In this document: one piece after another, positions 33,749-42,819 of the stretch
How positions within the stretch are numbered: position 1 is the first letter of the stretch
Layout: the number at the start of each line of letters is the position of its first letter
NCBI RefSeq assembly: GCF_004341105.1
Contig: NZ_SLZK01000006.1
Coordinates: forward strand, 186,001-250,000
DNA: 64,000 nt
Direction of reading: 5' to 3'
DNA from: Rhizobium sp. BK418
GTDB taxonomy: Bacteria; Pseudomonadota; Alphaproteobacteria; Rhizobiales; Rhizobiaceae
The notes under the pieces: generated by a model
Database searches by the model: none
Told to the model about the DNA's origin: nothing
The model's input: the letters and a program-made list of their open reading frames with translations, nothing else
Translations under genes and position numbers: made by a program

Positions 33749-34389
33749 TCCCGACCGCCTATCGTGTTCGGAGAAAGAGCCAGAAGGGCGGCCTGCATCC
33801 GTTTAAGAAAGACGTCCTTGTCCTCGACCGGCATGATCCGTAAAGCGCTGCCGAAGGTAACCGTGCAGATCAGCGGTATCGGAACGATCTCTCCCTTTGG
33901 CATGACGCGGTTCAGATTGCTGATCCAGACCGGCACGAGATTGATGTCGGGGCGCGCCGCCGCCAGATGGAAAATGCCGCTTTTGAACGGAAGGAGCAGT
34001 GCATCGGACTGGTTTCGTGTACCCTCCGGAAAGAGAATCAGGGAGTAACCGGCATCGATTGCCGAGACCATCTGCGTGACCGGATCTTCCGTCCGCCTGT
34101 CCCGATCCCTCGCAATCAGCACCGCCTTAAAGACATCACTACCGATGAATCGATTGAGCCGGGACTTCAGCCAATATTCTGCCCCTGCGACCGGCCGGCT
34201 CCGACGTCGCAGCCTTGGCGGCAATACCGTCCAGACCAGAACGAAATCGCCGTGGCTGGAGTGGTTGGCATAATAAACGCAGGGGCCTGAAGGCAGGCCT
34301 TCGTCGGGCCATGCGGCGCGGACGGCCGTAACTGCGCGCGCGAATAAGACGATAACCGTCGCCACGGCCTTTGTAAGCAATGCCTTCAT
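33745..34389 (-). CDS. 1-acyl-sn-glycerol-3-phosphate acyltransferase-like protein
   Basis: PlsC-type acyltransferase (214 aa) with an N-terminal membrane segment (residues 5-25). The acyltransferase motif I is NHSSHGD (H-x4-D, about residues 42-48) and motif III is FPEGTRNQSD (about 122-131). It would acylate lysophosphatidic acid to phosphatidic acid, the substrate of the next gene product. First gene of the overlapping operon plsC-cdsA-small protein-CDP-alcohol transferase, so the order follows the pathway. Confidence 0.88.
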   Translation of the reverse strand: MKALLTKAVATVIVLFARAVTAVRAAWPDEGLPSGPCVYYANHSSHGDFVLVWTVLPPRLRRRSRPVAGAEYWLKSRLNRFIGSDVFKAVLIARDRDRRTEDPVTQMVSAIDAGYSLILFPEGTRNQSDALLLPFKSGIFHLAAARPDINLVPVWISNLNRVMPKGEIVPIPLICTVTFGSALRIMPVEDKDVFLKRMQAALLALSPNTIGGRE

Positions 34390-34910
34390 TCATCACTCTG
34401 TTAACGGTATCCGCGCCACGAATGGAAACTCTAGCATTGTCATTGGTGGAGAAAAGGTGCTTTGGCGGAGTTCAACCGAAAGGCGTATGCCACCAAGCAG
34501 GTCGAACCTTCACAAGTGAGCGGGTCGCAGAAGCGGGCAGGACTTCAAGGAGTGGAACCACACCGTTGACATGAAGGGTTGGTGCAGACGAAGGCGGACA
34601 AGTCAAACATTGCGGCGGACAAATAACGCCGCCTGCCGAGGCTAAGAGGAACAAATGAGAGCTGGTGGGGTTGAGGCCCCACACAGCAAAGGAAGGATCT
34701 CATGGACCATAGCAATCATGTTCGGCTGGCACCGGATGAACCGATCCCGGCAAACCGTCGTCATAGACGTCGGCGGCTTCCTCGGCTGGACAAAAGGCCA
34801 GCTCAAAGACATGCCCGAGCATCGGGATTGAAGCGAAGCCCGTTCTAAGTGTCGGGTTTTCCGCTCCGCCGGGTTACTGTTTCGCGTGTGTTTGTTATGA
34901 TGAGGATGAC
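34390..34910. other. Intergenic region, possible 48-codon ORF only
   Basis: A 521-bp gap between divergent genes. One short ORF at 34702-34848 (+) has an AGGAAGG site 5 bases upstream but encodes a very Arg-rich peptide with no recognisable family, so I do not call it. A short GTGGGG/CCCCAC stem precedes it. The region otherwise shows nothing I can name and may be decayed DNA. Confidence 0.3.
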
Positions 34911-35414
34911 ATGGAAGCGCAAAAGATCTTTTTTGAGAAAAGCGACTGGGTGCCGAACAACCAGACGCTTCCGGTTATCGTCTATCGTGAAATCTTCATC
35001 TGCGATGACGGGTGTGAGGAATTCGCGCGCCTATTTACCTCGCACGGATGGGAAGGGGTCTGGCGCGATGGTGTTTTCGATTATCAACACTATCACGCGG
35101 GCGCCCACGAAGTGCTCGGTGTCGGAAAAGGAACGGCGAAGCTGCTGATCGGCGGCCCTACCGGCAAAGTGTTGGAGTTGCACCCGGGAGATTGTATCGT
35201 CCTTCCTGCGGGGACGGGACATCAAAATCTGGGCGCGAGCAGCGACTTTCAAGTGGTCGGTGCCTACCCGCCAGGCCAACACGCCGATATTCAGACAAGC
35301 GCTGCGACCGCAGAACTCCTCAAGACGATCGCCAAGGTCGCATTGCCCGAAACCGACCCGGTGCAAGGCGCCTCCGGCCCGTTGTTCGAGGCTTGGCATC
35401 TCGGCGATAAGTAA
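34911..35414 (+). CDS. Cupin-domain protein (YjlB-like)
   Basis: A 167-residue single-domain cupin. The metal-site motifs are YQHYHAGAHEVLGVGKG (about residues 59-75; His, His and Glu ligands) and PGDCIVLPAGTGHQNLG (about 100-116; His). FEKSDWVPNNQTLPVIVYRE at the N-terminus and a helical tail match the COG4297-type YjlB proteins of unknown enzymatic activity. It is monocistronic, and the closest upstream gene is divergent. No substrate can be assigned. Confidence 0.8.
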   Translation: MEAQKIFFEKSDWVPNNQTLPVIVYREIFICDDGCEEFARLFTSHGWEGVWRDGVFDYQHYHAGAHEVLGVGKGTAKLLIGGPTGKVLELHPGDCIVLPAGTGHQNLGASSDFQVVGAYPPGQHADIQTSAATAELLKTIAKVALPETDPVQGASGPLFEAWHLGDK

Positions 35415-35764
35415 GGCAACCGGTTCGGGACTATCGGCTTATTGTCAGCAAGCAGTATTTTTCATCACAGGTGCGGAGACCAGGTGACCTTGGCCGGCAA
35501 CAGTCATCTGCGTGTGAGTAATAACAAATTCGCAGGAATTGCTGATCGCATGATTAGCGTACTGCCATTTCACCTGCGTAAGCGGCATTCATCAGGGCGC
35601 GTAGGCGTCATAGCAGGTTTGATGATCCAGATGGATCGCTTTGATATCGATCCTGCGACGCAGGAGTGAAATTGGCCCTCGTCATTTGCCACAGGCATCT
35701 GATGCTATGAGACGGCAACTGCTGGATCACCAAATGGATGGGATTTCGCGATCAACATGATCAG
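35415..35764. other. Intergenic region, nothing recognised
   Basis: 350 bp between the cupin gene and a small gene on the opposite strand. A 75-codon open frame at 35442-35669 has no ribosome site or recognisable family and is treated as chance. Confidence 0.3.
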
Positions 35765-35974
35765 TCAGTGCAGGCCTTGCAGCCTGTTGCGCCGCTCGCT
35801 CAGCAACTCGTGTTGGACCAGATTTCTCGCCTCATCCGATAGACCGTTCGACCCGAACAAACCGAGTTCGGACAAGCGCGCTTCAATGTCCTTGGGAACA
35901 CTGTCTGCGTCGTGCTGGCAAAGCCGCACGAGCCACTTCCATTCGTCGCTGGTGAGATCCCTTCGTGCGACCAT
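35765..35974 (-). CDS. Small conserved-looking hypothetical protein
   Basis: A 69-residue soluble, charged, mostly helical protein (LTSDEWKWLVRLCQHDADSV, then LSDEARNLVQHELLSERRNR). ATG 35974 is preceded by GGAGG with spacing 9, which supports real translation. I do not recognise the family; the alternation of charged and hydrophobic residues suggests a helical hairpin or a small DNA/protein-binding module. It lies 212 bp downstream of the GH95 operon on the same strand. Confidence 0.55.
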   Translation of the reverse strand: MVARRDLTSDEWKWLVRLCQHDADSVPKDIEARLSELGLFGSNGLSDEARNLVQHELLSERRNRLQGLH

Positions 35975-36186
35975 AGGTGCTTGCCTCCAAAAACATAGGT
36001 ATCTACAGATAAGTACCACAATTCACGCGGTAAAGCAGGCCGTTTCATTGCGTCGAGCGACGGTCCATGAACCGGGCATTCCTCCAGAGTCGCTCTTGCC
36101 GTCGTAACCTCGATGTAGGCTTCGACCGCTGGAGAAGTCCTTATCGACGGGAGGAGCATGGAACGGCAATTTCGCCATCTTTTGCG

Positions 36187-38457
36187 TCACCCTGCCGTAA
36201 GGCCTTCAGACGAAAATATGCTTCCGTTGTTGGTAAAGACCTCTCCGGTGGCAAGATCGATTTCGTGCCTCTCGTTGCGAAAGCGAAGAACCGTGCTTGC
36301 ATCGCGCGACGCGGTGAGGCTGATCTTCACCGGTCTGCCGTTCTCCCAGTCCAGGTCGAGAATCATGGCGCCTCGCACACGCAGACCGCGGAGTTTGCCT
36401 TGCGGCCATGCTCCGGGCAGGGCAGGGAGCAGGTGAATTTCACCGGGGCGCGATTGCGCGAGCATTTCAAGGATGCCCGCAGCGCCGCCGAAATTTCCGT
36501 CGATCTGGAAGGGCGGATGGGCGTCGAAAAGATTGCCATAGGTGCGCTCCGGACTGATGAGCCGCTTGACGACGTCAAGCGCGTGATCGCCATCGCGAAG
36601 CCGCGCCCATAGATTGATGCGCCAGCCAATGCCCCATCCCGTCGCGTCATCGCCGCGGATTTCGAGAGAGCGGCGGGCGGCCGCGGCAAGTGCCGGTGTC
36701 TTGTCCATGTCGATCTGCCAGCTCGGATAGAGGCCGTAGAGATGCGAGACATGGCGGTGATGGATCTCCGGCGCCTGCAGGTCCCAGTCATCAAGCCATT
36801 CCTGCAATTGGTCGGCAGCGCCGATCCTGTCGGGCGGCAGGCGAGGCAGGACACGGTCGATCTCGGCGACCAGCGTATCCTCCCCGCCGATCGAGACTGC
36901 GAGCGGGCGCAGGAGTGCGAGGAAATCCCGGATGATCTGGTTGTCCATTGCCGGGCCTGCACAAATCGAGGCGCCAAACGGATGGACATTTTCAGGCGAA
37001 AGCGAGGGATTGGTCACCAGATAATCGGTGCCGGGGAAGGGAACCAGCATATCGAAGACAAATTCTGCTGCCGCCTTGGCAACCGGGAAAAGCCGCCGAC
37101 GCAAGACATCGGCGTCATCGAGATAATCGCTGACATCGAGCAGCTGCGCCATAAGCCACGCACCACCTGTCGGCCAGAGGCCCCATTTGGCACCGTCGAT
37201 TGGCCCGGTCGCGCGCCAGAGATCGGTATTGTGATGCATGACCCAGCCGCGGGCGCGGTAGTGCACCGCAGCCATCTCGTGGCCGGTTTCGGCAAGCTCC
37301 TCAGCCATCTCGACGAGTGGTTCGATGCATTCAGGCAGGTTGGCCGGAACCGGCAGCCAGTAATTCATCTGCAGATTAATATTGGCGGTGTATTTGCTGC
37401 CCCAGGGTGGATCGGTCTCATCGTTCCAGATGCCCTGCAGATTTGCGGGCTGCGTACCCGGTCGGGATGAAGCGATCATCAGGTACCGGCCGAACTGGAC
37501 GTAGAGCGCTGCCAGTGCGGGATCATCACCTTCGGCAAAGCCCGCAATGCGGCGGTCGGTCGGTTGCGACGCTGCCCGTGTCGTACCAAGATCGACAGCG
37601 AAAGTGCGAAACAGTCTTTGATGTTCGGCAATATGCTCACGGCGCATGACCTCGATGCTGCGACCGGCGGCCTTCGAAAGGCGCCCGGCAATTGCCCCCT
37701 CCGGATCGCCCGAGACATCATCATAACGCCGGAAGTTGGTGGCGGCATCGAGCAGGATCAGAAGCTCGTCAGAGCCATTGACGGAGACCATACCGTGGGA
37801 GCAATTCAGGCTTCCCCCTCTCGCGATCACCCTGATGCCGAAGGCGAAGCGCAAGGCGGCGGGAATCCCCCATTCCGCCTTGCCGGTGCCGGAGAAGGTC
37901 AGTCCTGTGATGTCATGATCGACGCATTGCCCCTGTTGCGGGCTGTCAAGCGATATTCGGCACCCGATGGCTCCAGGCCGGTCAGCAGACAGGCGCACAA
38001 CCAGTACGCCATCAACCGCGGACACAAAGGCTTCTCGAAAGAAGGTGATGCCGTCGGCGATATAGGATGTAGTGGTGATCGCGGTATCGAGATCGAGCGT
38101 GCGACGATAGCTGCCGACGGTTTGCGAATGGAGCAGATCTATATGAAGATCGCCGACCGGCTGATAGGACAGCTGCTTTGGCGGCCGCGCCATCAGATGT
38201 TCTTCAGCCAACGCTTCCGCGTCCGCATAACGGCCGGCGAAGATCAACTCTCGCACCGTCTCCAGATGGCCGTAGGCATCGGGATTGACCGGCTGGTAAG
38301 GTCCACCGGCCCAGAACGTAGCTTCGTTGATCTGCAGCCGCTCGGAAACGGGATCGCCGAAGACCATCGCGCCGAGCCGGCCATTGCCAAGCGGCAGTGC
38401 ATCCGTCCAGAACCGGGCAGGCCTGTCGTACCAGAGAAGATTGTCCGCCATGGTCAT
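36187..38457 (-). CDS. GH95 glycoside hydrolase (alpha-L-fucosidase/alpha-L-galactosidase type)
   Basis: Cytoplasmic GH95 enzyme (756 aa, no signal peptide). The N-terminal beta domain starts with ARFWTDALPLGNGRLGAMVF and INEATFWAGGP, hallmark GH95 sequences. The (alpha/alpha)6 barrel has the paired Asn of the catalytic site in YTANINLQMNYWLP, the probable general-acid Glu in NPSLSPENVHPFG and the Asp in HPPFQIDGNFGGAAGI. Such enzymes release L-fucose or L-galactose from plant xyloglucan or pectin side chains. It is the last gene of a seven-gene importer operon and overlaps the ATPase gene by 4 bases (ATGA). Which sugar it removes cannot be told from sequence. Confidence 0.9.
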   Translation of the reverse strand: MTMADNLLWYDRPARFWTDALPLGNGRLGAMVFGDPVSERLQINEATFWAGGPYQPVNPDAYGHLETVRELIFAGRYADAEALAEEHLMARPPKQLSYQPVGDLHIDLLHSQTVGSYRRTLDLDTAITTTSYIADGITFFREAFVSAVDGVLVVRLSADRPGAIGCRISLDSPQQGQCVDHDITGLTFSGTGKAEWGIPAALRFAFGIRVIARGGSLNCSHGMVSVNGSDELLILLDAATNFRRYDDVSGDPEGAIAGRLSKAAGRSIEVMRREHIAEHQRLFRTFAVDLGTTRAASQPTDRRIAGFAEGDDPALAALYVQFGRYLMIASSRPGTQPANLQGIWNDETDPPWGSKYTANINLQMNYWLPVPANLPECIEPLVEMAEELAETGHEMAAVHYRARGWVMHHNTDLWRATGPIDGAKWGLWPTGGAWLMAQLLDVSDYLDDADVLRRRLFPVAKAAAEFVFDMLVPFPGTDYLVTNPSLSPENVHPFGASICAGPAMDNQIIRDFLALLRPLAVSIGGEDTLVAEIDRVLPRLPPDRIGAADQLQEWLDDWDLQAPEIHHRHVSHLYGLYPSWQIDMDKTPALAAAARRSLEIRGDDATGWGIGWRINLWARLRDGDHALDVVKRLISPERTYGNLFDAHPPFQIDGNFGGAAGILEMLAQSRPGEIHLLPALPGAWPQGKLRGLRVRGAMILDLDWENGRPVKISLTASRDASTVLRFRNERHEIDLATGEVFTNNGSIFSSEGLTAG

Positions 38458-39551
38458 TCCGCCGGAATGCTGTTTGCCGGCCTAACATCGCGAATGCGCA
38501 GGCCGCCGACGCTGAAGAGCAGCGCCTTCCGGCTCGGAAAGCCGACGTTTACGTTTTGGCCCGGGCACAGGGCCTTCTCCGAGCGGTCCTCGACAACAAC
38601 GGACTGGCCTGACGCGAGGCTCCCGTAGATGAAACGGGTTCCGCCGAGGTTTTCCACGACATCGACCGTGATATCGATCATGCCGCCGTTCACGCCCTGT
38701 CCCGTGAAATGCTCCGGACGGATACCGACCTTGACCGGCATGTCCTTGCCCGGGCCGATCATCCCGGTCTTGAACACCGTGCCGCAATCGAGCTTGACCA
38801 TTCCATCCGCACCAAGCTTGCCATCGAGGAAATTCATCCGCGGCGAACCAATGAAGCCGGCGACAAAGAAATTGTCGGGATCGGCATAGAGCGCATCCGG
38901 CGTCCCGGCCTGCTCGATCTTGCCGGCGCGCATCACGACGATCTTGTCGGCGAGCGTCATTGCTTCCGTCTGGTCATGGGTGACATAGATCATTGTCGCG
39001 CCGATGCGCCGGTGCAGCTTGGCGATTTCGACGCGCATGGAGACGCGAAGTTCCGCATCAAGATTCGACAGCGGCTCGTCGAACAGGAAGACGGCCGGAT
39101 TGCGCACGATCGCTCGACCGATCGCGACGCGCTGGCGCTGGCCGCCCGATAGTTGCGCCGGCTTGCGCTTTAACAGCGGCTCGATCTGCAGGGTCGCAGC
39201 AGCTGCGGCGACGCTTCGATCGATATCTGCCTTGCCCATACCGGCCATACGTAGCGAGAAGCCGATATTCTGCTCCACCGTCATATGCGGGTAGAGCGCA
39301 TAATTCTGGAAAACCATGGCCACGCCGCGTTCGATCGGATCCGCCTCGTTCATGCGCCGTCCGCCGATCGTGAGCTCTCCGCCAGTAATCTTTTCAAGGC
39401 CGGCGATCATCCGCAGCAACGTCGATTTTCCGCAACCCGAAGGGCCGACGAAGACTGTGAAGGAGCCGTCCTCGACGCTCAGGTTCAGGCCCTCGATTGC
39501 CCGGAAGCTGCCGTAGGACTTGTCGATATCGTGCAATTCTACGCTGGCCAA
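38454..39551 (-). CDS. Sugar ABC transporter ATP-binding protein (UgpC/MsmK-type)
   Basis: CUT1-class ATPase (365 aa) with Walker A GPSGCGKST (about residues 37-45), VFQNYALYPHMTV, LSGGQRQR, VFLFDEPLSNLD and YVTHDQTEA, plus the C-terminal MalK-like regulatory domain with VGIRPEHF. It closely resembles the ATPase at 22289-23374. It lies between the LacI regulator and the GH95 gene and serves the binding protein and permeases encoded at 42820-45904. Confidence 0.95.
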   Translation of the reverse strand: MASVELHDIDKSYGSFRAIEGLNLSVEDGSFTVFVGPSGCGKSTLLRMIAGLEKITGGELTIGGRRMNEADPIERGVAMVFQNYALYPHMTVEQNIGFSLRMAGMGKADIDRSVAAAAATLQIEPLLKRKPAQLSGGQRQRVAIGRAIVRNPAVFLFDEPLSNLDAELRVSMRVEIAKLHRRIGATMIYVTHDQTEAMTLADKIVVMRAGKIEQAGTPDALYADPDNFFVAGFIGSPRMNFLDGKLGADGMVKLDCGTVFKTGMIGPGKDMPVKVGIRPEHFTGQGVNGGMIDITVDVVENLGGTRFIYGSLASGQSVVVEDRSEKALCPGQNVNVGFPSRKALLFSVGGLRIRDVRPANSIPAE

Positions 39552-39588
39552 AGCTTCCTCCCGTTAACCGCCTGGCGGGCAGAACGCG

Positions 39589-40623
39589 TCAGGTGATCCG
39601 CCGCGTCGAGCCTCGCAAAATGATGTCACATTCAAGAACGACGCTGCGCGTCGCCCCTCCCGACGGCTCCGTCAGTCGTTCCACGAGAATGTCGGTGATG
39701 GTTTCTGCGATGCTTGCGACCGGCTGGGCGACGGCAGTAATGCCGGCCTCATAGAGCCGGAAGACTGCGACATCATCGAAGCTCGCAAGCGAGATATCCT
39801 CGGGCACATGCCGGCCGTTTTCCTTCAACCAACTCAGTGCCCCAACGGCCATGCCATAGTTTGCCGAGAAGATCGCTGTCGGCGGGCGTTCCAGCGACAT
39901 CAGCCGCTTGGTCGCCTCGTAGCCGCCATCCATGCGCCAGTTGCCGCGCGCTGCAAGGGTCGGATCGATTGCTATGCCCCGATCACGCAGTGCCTGCTCG
40001 TAGCCGCCAAGCCGCTCGATACCCGAGGAATTGCGTGGATCTCCGGTCAAGATGCCGATGCGCGTGTGGCCGAGGTCGATCAGATGATTGACGATGCGAT
40101 GGCTGGCGCGATGGTTTTCTACCATGACGCGGTCGGCTGCCAGTCCGCGCACGTCGTTATTGTAGAAGATGATCGGAATGTCGTGATGGATCAGATCATC
40201 GACCCGATCATAGACTTCGGCCGTGCCATCCATGACGAGTGCGTCGACGCGCTGCGCGGCAAAGAAATCCAGCGCCTCGGCCACCACGCGCGGATCGCCG
40301 CCATGACAATAGGTCAGGAGCGCCCGGCCAGTCTGGCGCACCGAGTGGGCGAGATGTTCCAGCATCCGGGCATGGAATTCGTCAAAGGTCGGCACCAGGA
40401 AGCCGATCATATGGGTAAGGTCTGTGCGGATCGAGGCGGCCGCGGCATTGCGCCTGTAACCGAGATCCTGGATCGCTCGCTCGATCTGCTCCCGGTTCGA
40501 CCGGCGGATCGTCTGGCCATTGAGATAGCGGGATACGGTGCCGACAGCGACGTTTGCCACTCTGGCAACATCGATGATTGTGGCTCCGCGCCGCCTTCCG
40601 GCCGTCTGGTCCGTTTGTCGCAT
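39589..40623 (-). CDS. LacI-family transcriptional regulator
   Basis: Sugar-responsive repressor (344 aa). The helix-turn-helix is ATIIDVARVANVAVGTVSRYL at about residues 13-32, hinge around NREQIERAIQDLGYRRNAAA, then a full sensor domain (HMIGFLVPTFDEFHARMLEH to the C-terminus). ATG 40623 was chosen because the family N-terminus starts there and AGGAG lies about 10 bases upstream; a longer frame from 40764 adds 47 low-quality residues. Lying inside the operon it controls is unusual but common in rhizobial sugar loci. Likely target: the palindrome-rich promoter at 45943-46004. Confidence 0.88.
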   Translation of the reverse strand: MRQTDQTAGRRRGATIIDVARVANVAVGTVSRYLNGQTIRRSNREQIERAIQDLGYRRNAAAASIRTDLTHMIGFLVPTFDEFHARMLEHLAHSVRQTGRALLTYCHGGDPRVVAEALDFFAAQRVDALVMDGTAEVYDRVDDLIHHDIPIIFYNNDVRGLAADRVMVENHRASHRIVNHLIDLGHTRIGILTGDPRNSSGIERLGGYEQALRDRGIAIDPTLAARGNWRMDGGYEATKRLMSLERPPTAIFSANYGMAVGALSWLKENGRHVPEDISLASFDDVAVFRLYEAGITAVAQPVASIAETITDILVERLTEPSGGATRSVVLECDIILRGSTRRIT

Positions 40624-40763
40624 ATCGAGCGGGCTCCTGCACGCATTCGTGGGAAATGGCGCCGGATCCGGCGCCTTTCCGTCGTATAGCCCAGCACTCC
40701 GCCGCTCACCAGTATTGTAGCCGGCAAGAGCAAAGTTCGACCGTTGCCTGACCCCAATCTGCA

Positions 40764-42815
40764 TTACGCGCCTTCGAACACCACAGCGCTATGGATGCGC
40801 AAGCGTGGAACCGTGATGCTGATGGCGCCATCATCGTCGGCATTCCAGGCAATATCCTCGCCCGTCATGGCGTCGAAAACACGCTTCGGTTTTGCGGGCA
40901 GCCGCACAGTCGCGTTGACCGGGCCGATCGCGGGAATGTCCTCGATCATCTCCATCACGCGGGACGAGCCGTCGTCGCCGCGCACGTCCTTGCCCCGGAT
41001 CTGCGGTGGGCCGTAGAGCAGATGCAGGATATGGCGGTTATGCTCGATCTGGCGTGTCAGTGTTGCCCGGCCCGATGAGGGCAGGTCGGTGACCATGGCT
41101 GGATTGGGAACAAGGCGGTTGAGAAGGCCGCGAACGACATATTTATAGAGTGGCTGGCCCATCGCCCGGTATAGGCGGAAGATTGGATAGGCAATGTAGG
41201 CCGCCCCCTTGTGTTCGGAGACGGCCGCGCCCAGCATATCGGCATTCGGGTCGTCGGGCGCGTGCTGATGCGAACAGAAGTGCTTGTAGGAACGGTTGAA
41301 ATAAGAGGGATAGATACCTGCCAGTACCATCGCACCGACTGAGCGGACGGTTTCTGCATCGTCGTAGAGCACAAAGGCCGTTTCCGGCATGGACGGATCA
41401 AGATCCTTGCCGGCCTTGATATAGCTCGGCTTGAAGGCGATCGGGGCGGCCTCCCGTTCGAGACCGAAATCCACGGCAAATTTGCGGTCCGCGCCAAGGC
41501 CCGAATGCCAGGATGCCAGAAGCTTTCCGCCGCCGGCGAGATAGGATTTCAGCCTTGCTGCGAGCGCGGCATCGACAGGGATTTCATCTGGCAGGATCAG
41601 AAGCCGGTATTGTTCGAAGCGGCCGGAAAGATCGACGACGTCGAAGGGACGCTTCAATTCCTGCAGCATTTGGGCGGCGCCATCATCGCTCGGATGGTTG
41701 CGGGCGCCTTTCGGATTCATGTGTTCGGCCGAAAGGATAGCGATTTCGGAAATCTGCTTTGCGCCCTCCAGGAAAGGTTCCATCTTCTCGACCCGATGGT
41801 AGGCCGGTGCGATCGAGGCATAGGTGTCAGGGTTGATCGCGCCATTCGGATGCAGCTGGTCGCCGACAAGGCATTTGGAGCCAAGAGCGATCATCTGGGC
41901 GCATTCGTATTCCAGCGCATCGGGATGTTTGAACCCTCCGAATTCGCCCCAGGACGTGTGGAACTTGCCGGTATGGGCGAGAAAATCCATGCCGAGCGTG
42001 GCTGCATAACGCGCGCTCGAAGGGAAGTGATCGTATCCCCAGCCGCCGGTCGGCAGGCTTTCGAGCTCGAGATGCGAATAGGTCGAGAAGCGGTCCGGTC
42101 CCTGCTTGTGAATATGGCCGCAATTATAGAAGACGCGCAGGTTCGGAAATTCCGCAAACAGCGCTTCACTGGTTTCGCGGCGAAACTGCTCGTTGACGGC
42201 CTCGTCGTTCTTCAGCCGGTCCGCGGGATTTTCGGGGTCGAGCCCTTCGCACAGCATGCGTTCGACGCAGGCCGGGCAGACGCAATCCGGCGTCAGGATG
42301 ATGTCGAAGAAGAGACCCTGCGTCGGATAGTTCCGCGCCACTTCGCGTGCCTGTTCGAGGATGTAGTGCCTGAGACCCGCGTGGTTCAGGCAGAGCGTGT
42401 GCCAGGCGGGGCTGAGCTGCTTGCCGGCGGAAGGATCGGCCGGCCGGTCATGATGGTAGCGGTTCGAGGCGCTCATGGCGCGCCATTCCGGATGTTCTCG
42501 CGCCGTCAGTTCATCCCACTGCACCGAGATGTAGATCGGGCTTTCGATATCGGCGGCGGCCAGCGCCTTCACCATGTCGCCGAGCAGGTCCGGGCGGGCA
42601 AGCTGCGGATGCGGCTTGCCGACTTTGGTCGGATAGTAGGACCAGCCGTGATGGCACTTGGCGAAGATGGTGATGGAATCGACATGGGCTGCCTTCAGCG
42701 TCGAAACGAAGGCCTCCGGATCGAAATCGGCGCCGATGCCGGGAATATGTTCCGACGTATGGAAATCAAGATGGATCTGGCGGTAGCGCAGCGGCTTGTT
42801 CGTGGTCTTGGGCAT
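40764..42815 (-). CDS. GHL6-type putative glycoside hydrolase with beta-galactosidase trimerisation-like domain
   Basis: Predicted cytoplasmic glycosidase (683 aa). The N-terminal half is a TIM-barrel resembling the hypothetical glycosyl hydrolase 6 family (RQIHLDFHTSEHIPGIGADF; HVDSITIFAKCHHGWSYYPT; GLFFDIILTPDCVCPACV). The middle part, from about residue 355, contains a Rossmann-like trimerisation-type domain (LLILPDEIPVDAALAARLKS; GGKLLASWHSG), and a C-terminal beta domain follows. A CVCPAC cysteine cluster may bind metal. It sits in one operon with a CUT1 importer and GH95, which suggests it acts on the same plant oligosaccharide. Enzyme activity is not established for this type. Confidence 0.75.
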   Translation of the reverse strand: MPKTTNKPLRYRQIHLDFHTSEHIPGIGADFDPEAFVSTLKAAHVDSITIFAKCHHGWSYYPTKVGKPHPQLARPDLLGDMVKALAAADIESPIYISVQWDELTAREHPEWRAMSASNRYHHDRPADPSAGKQLSPAWHTLCLNHAGLRHYILEQAREVARNYPTQGLFFDIILTPDCVCPACVERMLCEGLDPENPADRLKNDEAVNEQFRRETSEALFAEFPNLRVFYNCGHIHKQGPDRFSTYSHLELESLPTGGWGYDHFPSSARYAATLGMDFLAHTGKFHTSWGEFGGFKHPDALEYECAQMIALGSKCLVGDQLHPNGAINPDTYASIAPAYHRVEKMEPFLEGAKQISEIAILSAEHMNPKGARNHPSDDGAAQMLQELKRPFDVVDLSGRFEQYRLLILPDEIPVDAALAARLKSYLAGGGKLLASWHSGLGADRKFAVDFGLEREAAPIAFKPSYIKAGKDLDPSMPETAFVLYDDAETVRSVGAMVLAGIYPSYFNRSYKHFCSHQHAPDDPNADMLGAAVSEHKGAAYIAYPIFRLYRAMGQPLYKYVVRGLLNRLVPNPAMVTDLPSSGRATLTRQIEHNRHILHLLYGPPQIRGKDVRGDDGSSRVMEMIEDIPAIGPVNATVRLPAKPKRVFDAMTGEDIAWNADDDGAISITVPRLRIHSAVVFEGA

Positions 42816-42819
42816 GATC

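Noticed and set aside
34702..34848. 48-codon ORF with AGGAAGG upstream
   Set aside because: Extremely Arg-rich, no family, and another frame of the same DNA looks equally open; not enough support.
35442..35669. 75-codon ORF after the cupin gene
   Set aside because: No ribosome site and no recognisable similarity.
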